Shown here piece by piece: positions 59,128 to 64,000 of a stretch of DNA of 64,000 nucleotides. Source of the DNA: Ancylobacter gelatini. Lineage in GTDB: Bacteria; Pseudomonadota; Alphaproteobacteria; Rhizobiales; Xanthobacteraceae. Below the pieces are notes generated by a model. The model was given only the letters and a program-made list of their open reading frames with translations, had not been told where the DNA came from and did no database searches. A program made the position numbers and the translations under genes. Where the stretch lies: NCBI RefSeq assembly GCF_022601675.1, contig NZ_JAKVIL010000005.1, positions 124,001 through 188,000 of the forward strand, written 5' to 3'. Each line of letters starts with the position of its first letter. The first letter of the stretch is position 1.

Positions 59128-60291
59128 ATGAGCACAGCCGAGAAGACGCGCCCCGCCGATACCCGTCGCGACGACGCGACTGCCCCCGCCACGGTCGCGG
59201 TGCACGGAGCCGAGCGGCTCACCGCCGTCACGGTGGATGCCTGCAACAGCCAGCTCCGCGATGAAGACGGCTTCATCGGCGACCGCGCCCGGCGCGCCGC
59301 CTTTTTCGAGGCGCTGGAACGTGGGCGCGGATTATGGCCCGGCGGCGCGCTCCCCATGCTCGGCGACACCACGCTGGAGGCGATCTCCAAGAAGCAGGTC
59401 GACGAAATGCTGCAGGACGGCTCGCCCGCCGAGCAGGCTCTGGTCGTGGCGGCGATCGAGGAATATGCTGGCGAGCTGGCGACCGTGATCCGGCGGCTGC
59501 TGCGCACCAAGGACTGGCGCGACACGCAGCGCATCGCCATTGGCGGCGGGCTGAGGGAGGGGCGTTTCGCCCAGATCGCGGTGGCCCGTGCGCAGATGAT
59601 CGCCCGTGCCGCCGATGCCGACATTGAACTGACCCCGATCCGCAATCACCCCGACGAGGCCGGGCTCATCGGCGCCGCCCATCTCGCCCCGAGCTGGATG
59701 TTCGCGAGCTTCGACAACATTCTGGCGGTCGATATCGGCGGCACCAACATGCGCGCGGGCATCGTGAAGCTCAATCTGGAGAAGGCGCCGGACCTCTCCC
59801 GCGCCCGCGTCAAGGAAATGGAGCTGTGGCGCCACGCCGACGAGGAGATGAAGCGTGACGAGGCGATCGGCGGCCTCATCGCCATGTTGAAGGGGCTGAT
59901 CAAGCACGCCGAGGAAGAGAACATCAGCCTTGCGCCCTTCATCGGCGTCGGCTGCCCCGGCAAGATCCTCGCCGATGGCGGCATCGAGACCGGGGCACAG
60001 AACCTGCCGGGCAACTGGGAAAGCTCGCGCTTCAACCTGCCCCATGCGCTGTGGGAGGCCATCCCCGAGATCGGCGGGCGCGAGACCGTGGTGATCCTGC
60101 ACAATGACGCCGTGGTGCAGGGTCTGAGCGAGGCGCCGTTCATGCAGGATGTCGAGCACTGGGGCGTGCTGACCATCGGCACCGGGCTCGGCAATGCCCG
60201 CTTCACCAACCGCACCCCGCCCAAGGACAGCCGCAAGGACAAGGACAGCGGCAAGGACAAAGACAGCAGCAAGGACAAGAGCGGGAAATAA
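59128..60291 (+). CDS. ROK-family sugar-kinase-like protein with circularly permuted motif order
   Basis: A 387-residue protein. The ATG at 59128 is used, although an upstream in-frame ATG at 59044 exists and would lie upstream of the promoter. Canonical ROK kinases begin with DxGGTxxR and end with IGGG and an AGxIGAAxxA helix. Here IGGG is at 138-141 and DEAGLIGAAHLAP at 176-188, both before DIGGTNMRAG at 202-211. GVGCPG (273-278), the catalytic HND (325-327) and GTGLG (351-355) follow, then a lysine/aspartate repeat tail. No ROK zinc motif (CxCGxxGC) is present. It is probably a permuted glucokinase-like or stress-related phosphotransferase; the substrate is unknown. Confidence 0.8.
   Translation: MSTAEKTRPADTRRDDATAPATVAVHGAERLTAVTVDACNSQLRDEDGFIGDRARRAAFFEALERGRGLWPGGALPMLGDTTLEAISKKQVDEMLQDGSPAEQALVVAAIEEYAGELATVIRRLLRTKDWRDTQRIAIGGGLREGRFAQIAVARAQMIARAADADIELTPIRNHPDEAGLIGAAHLAPSWMFASFDNILAVDIGGTNMRAGIVKLNLEKAPDLSRARVKEMELWRHADEEMKRDEAIGGLIAMLKGLIKHAEEENISLAPFIGVGCPGKILADGGIETGAQNLPGNWESSRFNLPHALWEAIPEIGGRETVVILHNDAVVQGLSEAPFMQDVEHWGVLTIGTGLGNARFTNRTPPKDSRKDKDSGKDKDSSKDKSGK
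60226..60279 (+). repeat. Three tandem 18-bp repeats encoding a Lys/Asp tail
   Basis: Three near-identical 18-base units (GACAGCxGCAAGGACAAR) in a row encode repeated DSxKDK at the C-terminus of the ROK-like protein. Units start at 60226, 60244 and 60262. Copy number could vary between strains by slippage. Confidence 0.85.
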
Positions 60292-60292
60292 G

Positions 60293-60329
60293 CCCCGGCG
60301 CACGGGCGCATACCCGGGCAGAGCCGGGG
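60293..60329. terminator. Hairpin between convergent ROK-like and iron-permease genes
   Basis: CCCCGGC pairs with GCCGGGG, closing a loop with further internal pairing potential, immediately after the ROK-like stop and before the convergent gene's stop. It is probably a shared terminator. No long T-run is present. Confidence 0.5.
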
Positions 60330-60338
60330 TTCGCCCGG

Positions 60339-60815
60339 CTAGGCTTTGGTTTTCGTGCGCGGTGACTTGGTGCCCCCGCCCGTGGGGTCCGCGCCCGCCC
60401 GTTCGCCGGCGACGCGCGCCTTGCGGGCCATGTCCTCGAAGTCGCGCCTGAGCTTTTCAAGCTCGCCCTCATCCAGCTCTTCGAGATCGAGCAGGATTTC
60501 GCGCGGGCCATCAAGCTTGGAGATCAGTTCGTCCAGCTTGATCTGCAGCGCGGCGGTATCGCGGTTCTGACTATTCTGGATGATGAACACCATCAGAAAG
60601 GTGATGATGGTGGTCGAGGTGTTGATGATCAGCTGCCAGGTGTCGTTGAAGCCGACCACCGGCCCGGTGGCGCCCCAGACCACGATCACCAACGCCGCCG
60701 CGACAAAGGTCGCCGGCTTGCCGGCATAGCGGGCGACGGCCTGGGAAAAGCGCGTGAAGAGAGAGCGCGTCGGTCGCCCGTGGGCGTGACTCTGACGCGT
60801 ATCGCGGACCGGCAT
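60339..60815 (-). CDS. Low-affinity iron permease family protein
   Basis: A 158-residue membrane protein. The ATG at 60815 follows AGAGG, and a GTG at 60824 is an alternative. An N-terminal basic segment leads to FTRFSQAVARYAGKPATFVAAAL and the family stretch VVWGATGPVVGFNDTWQLIINT, with two membrane helices (about residues 35-53 and 65-85) and QNSQNRDTAALQIKLDELI. The C-terminal third is a charged coiled helix and a basic tail. Members resemble yeast Fet4, but iron transport in bacteria is unproven. An EcfG-like promoter precedes it. Confidence 0.88.
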   Translation of the reverse strand: MPVRDTRQSHAHGRPTRSLFTRFSQAVARYAGKPATFVAAALVIVVWGATGPVVGFNDTWQLIINTSTTIITFLMVFIIQNSQNRDTAALQIKLDELISKLDGPREILLDLEELDEGELEKLRRDFEDMARKARVAGERAGADPTGGGTKSPRTKTKA

Positions 60816-60854
60816 GGCGGACACCTCTTTTGACCGGAAAGTCGGCGGGGAGCT

Positions 60855-60879
60855 AACCCACTTCGTGACGTCCCGTTCC
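60855..60879 (-). promoter_or_regulatory. EcfG-like promoter upstream of the iron-permease family gene
   Basis: On the - strand GGAAC is followed after 16 bases by GGTT, one base off the CGTT consensus. It lies about 40 bases before the ATG at 60815 and reads towards it. Confidence 0.6.
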
Positions 60880-60937
60880 AGCGGCGGACAGCGCTACGGT
60901 GCGTCGTCCGCCTCCGTGCGCACCGCGTTACGCCGCG

Positions 60938-61126
60938 CTAGTCGCGCGAAACATGGTCGGGCTTGCCCTTGCGCCTGGTGGCGGCAAGCTCGTGCAATTC
61001 CTTCTCGGTCATGGATTTCTCCATGTCTTTCGAGGCGCTGACCAGATCGCGCTTGGGAATGTCCCCGCGCTTGGCGGCGAGCGCGGCGCCGGCGGCTTTC
61101 TGCTGGGCCTTGGAATGGGCAGGCAT
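60938..61126 (-). CDS. Small DUF3008-like protein
   Basis: A 62-residue soluble, lysine-rich protein (MPAHSKAQQKAAGAALAAK, then SASKDMEKSMTEKELHELA). The pattern matches the short DUF3008 family, common in rhizobia and relatives and often stress-induced. A perfect AGGAGG ribosome-binding site precedes the ATG at 61126. It lies 64 bases after the DUF892 gene on the same strand, separated by a hairpin, and is probably co-transcribed with it from the EcfG-type promoter upstream. Confidence 0.8.
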   Translation of the reverse strand: MPAHSKAQQKAAGAALAAKRGDIPKRDLVSASKDMEKSMTEKELHELAATRRKGKPDHVSRD

Positions 61127-61156
61127 GGCGGCCTCCTGTCGGATTCGGGGGAAGGC

Positions 61157-61176
61157 GCCCCGCCGTGAAGCGGGGC
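61157..61176. terminator. Intercistronic hairpin between DUF892 and DUF3008 genes
   Basis: GCCCCGC and GCGGGGC pair over 7 bp with a 6-base loop. There is no T-run, so partial termination or message stabilisation is more likely than a full stop. Confidence 0.5.
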
Positions 61177-61190
61177 GGCCTCGCGCACCA

Positions 61191-61697
61191 CTACTCGGCG
61201 GCGCGCAGGTTGACGCGCGATTCAGCCAGCTTCGTCAGCTTGGCATCCGCGTTCTTCTCCTCCGCGAGGGTCTTTTCCAGCACCTTGGCGCAGTCCGGGC
61301 GGCCAAGGGTCTGTGCCCAGGACACCAGCGTGCCGTAGCGCGTCATCTCGTAATGCTCCACCGCCTGCGCGGCGGCGATCAGCGCGGCATCCAGCACCTG
61401 ATCGTCGGCCACGTCGCCGGCGATCTCGTCGGCTTCCTCCAGAATGCCGTCGATCGCCGGGCAGGTGACCGCCTTCGGCTTGACGCCGTGCATCTTGAAC
61501 ACTTCCTCCAGCCGGCGGACATGCTCCTCGGTCTCGGTGAGGTGCTTGTCGAAATCCGCCTTGAGCTGGGCGCTCGACGCCTTGTCGATCATCTTCGGAA
61601 GCGCCTTGAGAATCCGGCCTTCAGCATAATAGATATCCTGAAGCGTATGAACGAACAGATCGTCCATCGTCTTAATATCCTTTGAGAACAAGCCCAT
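61191..61697 (-). CDS. DUF892 (YciE/YciF-like) ferritin-like stress protein
   Basis: A 168-residue helical protein. The ATG at 61697 follows GGAGG, and the frame is open far upstream. It starts MGLFSKDIKTMDDLFVHTLQDIYYAE, the standard DUF892 opening. Likely di-iron ligands of the ferritin-like bundle are in YYAE, TETEEHVRRLEEVF and the AVEHYEMTRYGTL segment. Such proteins are induced in general stress and stationary phase in many Proteobacteria. An exact EcfG-type promoter lies about 90 bases upstream, which supports that role here. Confidence 0.93.
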   Translation of the reverse strand: MGLFSKDIKTMDDLFVHTLQDIYYAEGRILKALPKMIDKASSAQLKADFDKHLTETEEHVRRLEEVFKMHGVKPKAVTCPAIDGILEEADEIAGDVADDQVLDAALIAAAQAVEHYEMTRYGTLVSWAQTLGRPDCAKVLEKTLAEEKNADAKLTKLAESRVNLRAAE

Positions 61698-61785
61698 GGG
61701 ATTAGCCTCCATCTCTGTGGTATTGGTGTGCGGACGGGGTATTCCGTTCTGGAACAACTGCCGTCTCGCGACACACCCGCAGACA

Positions 61786-61810
61786 AACGCCTGCCGTCGG
61801 TGAACGTTCC
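61786..61810 (-). promoter_or_regulatory. EcfG-type promoter upstream of the DUF892 gene
   Basis: On the - strand GGAAC, 16 bases and CGTT match the EcfG consensus exactly. It reads towards the DUF892 and DUF3008 genes with an untranslated leader of roughly 80 bases. Confidence 0.75.
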
Positions 61811-61974
61811 CCGCTATTTTGCTGACGGAGCGCGCCAGATTTCGCATGGCGTACCGGCATCTTCGCATCAGGGGTGCGCGATCCCGCGCGCAGCGGCCAT
61901 GCATGCTTGGCGCTTGCACGCTCGCCGGCTCCGGTCGATATAGCGCTCTCGCCTCTCTACCGAGGAGCCCTCCC

Positions 61975-63147
61975 GTGCAGCACGGCATACTTCCCCAGAT
62001 CGAGGCTCGCGCGGACGAGCACACCGCCTGGCGCCGCCACCTTCACACCCTGCCGGAGACCGCCTTCGAGGAGGTGCGCACCAGCGCCTTCGTCGCGGAA
62101 AAGCTGGAGAGCTTCGGCCTGCCGGTACATCGCGGCCTTGCCGGCACCGGGCTGGTGTCAACGCTGAAGGGCAGGCTCGGCGAGGGTCCCGCCATCGCGC
62201 TGCGCGCGGACATGGACGCGCTCGATATCCATGAAGAGACCAACCTCCCCTGGCGCTCGACCACGGCGGGGAAGATGCACGCCTGCGGCCATGACGGGCA
62301 CATGACCATGCTGCTCGCCGCCGCCGAATATCTGGCCGCCCACCCCGATTTCGCCGGCACGGTGCATTTCGTGTTCCAGCCGGCCGAGGAGAATGAGGGC
62401 GGCGGCAAGGTGATGGTCGACCAGGGCCTGTTCGAGACCTTCCCGGTCATCGCGGCCTATGGGCTTCACAACTGGCCGAACGCGCCGTTCGGCAGCTTCC
62501 TCGGTCGCTCCGGCGCGATGTTCGCGTGGTTCGACATTTTCGAGGTGACGATCACCGGGCGCGGCGCGCACGCCGCCATGCCGCACAAGGCCATCGACCC
62601 GGTGGTGACGGCGGCCGAACTGGTCGGGGCGCTGCAGTCGGTGGTTTCGCGCAGCGTGCCTCCGCACGAGCCGGCGGTGCTCACGGTCACCCAGATTCAC
62701 GGCGGCGAGACCTGGAACGTTATTCCCGACGAGGTGGTGCTGCGCGGCACCGCGCGTGGCTTCGACCCGCAGGTCCGCGACCTGATCGAGGCCCGCTTCC
62801 GCGACATCGTTGGGGGGGTGTGCGCGGCCCATGGCGCAGGGGCGCGCATCCGCTACGAGCGGCGCTATCCCGCCCTGGTCAACGCGCCCGTCGAGCTGGA
62901 ACAGGCCTTCGCCGCGGCGGGCGCCACCGTCGGCGGCGAGCACCTGATCCGAGACGCCGCCCCGTTCATGGCGGCGGAGGATTTCGCCTATATGCTGGAA
63001 CGCGTGCCGGGCTCCTATCTCTGCCTTGCCAGCGGACCCGGGCCCAATCTCCACAACGCGCAGTACGACTTCAACGACGCGCTGATCCCGGTCGGCGCCA
63101 GCTACTGGGTCAATCTGGTGCGCCAGGTGCTTGGCCCGGCGGCATAG
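61975..63147 (+). CDS. M20-family amidohydrolase (hippurate hydrolase/aminoacylase-like)
   Basis: A 390-residue metallohydrolase. The GTG at 61975 follows GAGGAG and is preferred to the longer frame. Metal and catalytic residues are visible: C104 and H106 in HACGHDGH, the glutamate pair E138-E139 in QPAEEN, H165 in GLHNWP, and a distal AAEDFAYML glutamate. The dimerisation domain runs from about residue 185 (TGRGAHAAMPHKAIDP). It cleaves N-acyl amino acids such as hippurate or N-acetyl derivatives. An MFS transporter gene starts 8 bases later and probably moves a related compound. Confidence 0.95.
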   Translation: MQHGILPQIEARADEHTAWRRHLHTLPETAFEEVRTSAFVAEKLESFGLPVHRGLAGTGLVSTLKGRLGEGPAIALRADMDALDIHEETNLPWRSTTAGKMHACGHDGHMTMLLAAAEYLAAHPDFAGTVHFVFQPAEENEGGGKVMVDQGLFETFPVIAAYGLHNWPNAPFGSFLGRSGAMFAWFDIFEVTITGRGAHAAMPHKAIDPVVTAAELVGALQSVVSRSVPPHEPAVLTVTQIHGGETWNVIPDEVVLRGTARGFDPQVRDLIEARFRDIVGGVCAAHGAGARIRYERRYPALVNAPVELEQAFAAAGATVGGEHLIRDAAPFMAAEDFAYMLERVPGSYLCLASGPGPNLHNAQYDFNDALIPVGASYWVNLVRQVLGPAA

Positions 63148-63155
63148 GTTCCATC

Positions 63156-64000
63156 ATGGCCCTCCCCCACGCCGCTGCACCGGAAGAGACGGGCGCACCC
63201 GCTGCAACCGATCCACCGGCGCGGCATGTGCCTCCCCGGCCCGGCGGGCTGTTCATCTCGGCGCTCGGCGCTGCGCAGATCTGCTCCTGGGGCTCGCTCT
63301 ATTATGCCTTCCCGCTGGTCGCGCAGGCCATGAGCGAGGATCTCGGCTGGAGCAAGGCCGAGCTCTACGGCGCCGCCACGCTCGGCCTCGCTCTGGCGGG
63401 CCTTGCCGCCTACCCGATCGGCGCGGCGATCGATGCCGGCCGGGGGCGCCTTATCATGGCCGGCGGCTCGCTGATCGCCGGAACCCTGCTGGTCCTGTGG
63501 TCCTTTGCCGGCAACATGGCGCTGTTCTATCTCGCCGTTGCCGGCATCGGCGCGATGCAGGCCGCCACGCTCTACGACCCCGCCTTCGCGGTGGTGGCGC
63601 GCCGGGCGGGGCCGCTGCACGCGCGCTCCGGCATCACGGCCATCACCATGTGGGGCGGCTTCGCCTCGACCGTGTTCATCCCGCTGGTCCATCTGCTGAT
63701 CGAGGCCGGCGGCTGGCGCGAGACTCTGCTGGTGCTCGGCCTGATCAACATCGTCATCTGCGCGGGACTGAACTTCGCGGTCATCGACCCCGCCGCCGAC
63801 GCGCCACAGCCGGCGGCGGCGCATGATGATCCGAGCGCGCGGCAGGTCATGGCGCAGGTAGTGCGCATGCCGGTGTTCTGGGCTCTCGCCATCGCCTTCA
63901 CCGCCTATTCGGCGATGTTCTCCGGCTTCACCTTCCATCTCTACCCGCTGCTGATCGAACGCGGCTTCGACGCCGCCACCGTGGTCGCGGCCATCGCCAT
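63156..64000 (+). CDS. MFS transporter (3'-truncated by window edge)
   Basis: The frame opens with ATG at 63156, eight bases after the amidohydrolase stop, and stays open to the last base, giving 281 codons. A 30-residue Pro/Ala-rich cytoplasmic N-terminus precedes the first helix (LFISALGAAQICSWGSLYYAF). About seven further helices follow, with the MFS loop-2/3-like IDAGRGRLIMAGG between helices 2 and 3 and a long central loop PAADAPQPAAAHDDPSARQ. Linked to an M20 amidohydrolase, it may import or export an acyl amino acid or its product. The C-terminal helices are outside the window. Confidence 0.9.
   Translation, partial: MALPHAAAPEETGAPAATDPPARHVPPRPGGLFISALGAAQICSWGSLYYAFPLVAQAMSEDLGWSKAELYGAATLGLALAGLAAYPIGAAIDAGRGRLIMAGGSLIAGTLLVLWSFAGNMALFYLAVAGIGAMQAATLYDPAFAVVARRAGPLHARSGITAITMWGGFASTVFIPLVHLLIEAGGWRETLLVLGLINIVICAGLNFAVIDPAADAPQPAAAHDDPSARQVMAQVVRMPVFWALAIAFTAYSAMFSGFTFHLYPLLIERGFDAATVVAAIA

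Overview
The window is GC-rich, gene-dense chromosomal DNA. It most likely comes from an alphaproteobacterium of the order Hyphomicrobiales, with a Xanthobacteraceae-like gene style. The best evidence is three copies of the GGAAC-N16-(C/G)GTT promoter pattern used by the alphaproteobacterial general stress sigma factor EcfG, together with a NasS/NasT-controlled nitrate assimilation operon and paired TRAP and ABC uptake systems beside catabolic genes. I saw no rRNA, tRNA, insertion sequence, phage gene or CRISPR array. The taxonomic placement is inference.

Positions 1-7343 (+ strand) form a sugar-acid catabolic locus. It holds the end of a GntR/FCD regulator, an enolase-superfamily acid-sugar dehydratase, a gluconate-5-dehydrogenase-like SDR, a three-part TRAP transporter, an L-idonate-5-dehydrogenase-like zinc enzyme and a gluconokinase. 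After a 544-base gene-poor stretch comes a SulP anion transporter (7888-9603). Positions 9788-17445 carry a class III aminotransferase or aminomutase, a five-gene peptide/opine-type ABC importer and a LuxR regulator.

Positions 17657-23745 (- strand) carry a LysR regulator, a CoA-transferase, a hydroxymethylglutaryl-CoA-lyase-like enzyme and an SsuABC/NMT1-type ABC importer. This looks like an uptake-plus-cleavage pathway for a branched dicarboxylic acid. Positions 23929-36659 (- strand) hold a compact nitrate assimilation unit: the sensor/antiterminator pair nasT-nasS, then nrtABC-type transport, a stand-alone FAD reductase, a NirA-type siroheme reductase, an FAD/NADPH reductase with its own Fe-S domain, nitrate reductase nasA and a small membrane protein. 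The leader of the nrtA transcript contains a clear intrinsic terminator preceded by a hairpin whose hexaloop has the A1/G4 pattern recognised by ANTAR proteins. A fluoride channel (crcB) and a universal stress protein lie just upstream.

Positions 38397-48023 (+ strand) hold an aldo/keto reductase, a 33-residue membrane peptide, a proline-rich secreted protein, a second CoA-transferase, a second LysR regulator, an EamA exporter, and a molybdenum hydroxylase (FAD subunit plus a fused 2Fe-2S/Mo subunit) translationally coupled to a double-ABM-domain membrane protein. Positions 48079-55826 hold an acyltransferase-3/SGNH protein, a Tat-exported multicopper oxidase, a transglutaminase-like protease and a P2-type ATPase.

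Positions 56114-63147 form a stress-related block. It contains an ECF sigma factor with a membrane anti-sigma factor, a Bax-inhibitor-1 protein and a DUF2076 protein, followed by an EcfG-type promoter in front of a sugar-kinase-like protein. That protein's ROK motifs appear in circularly permuted order. Further EcfG-type promoters precede a low-affinity iron permease family protein and a DUF892/DUF3008 pair. An M20 amidohydrolase and the start of an MFS transporter close the window.
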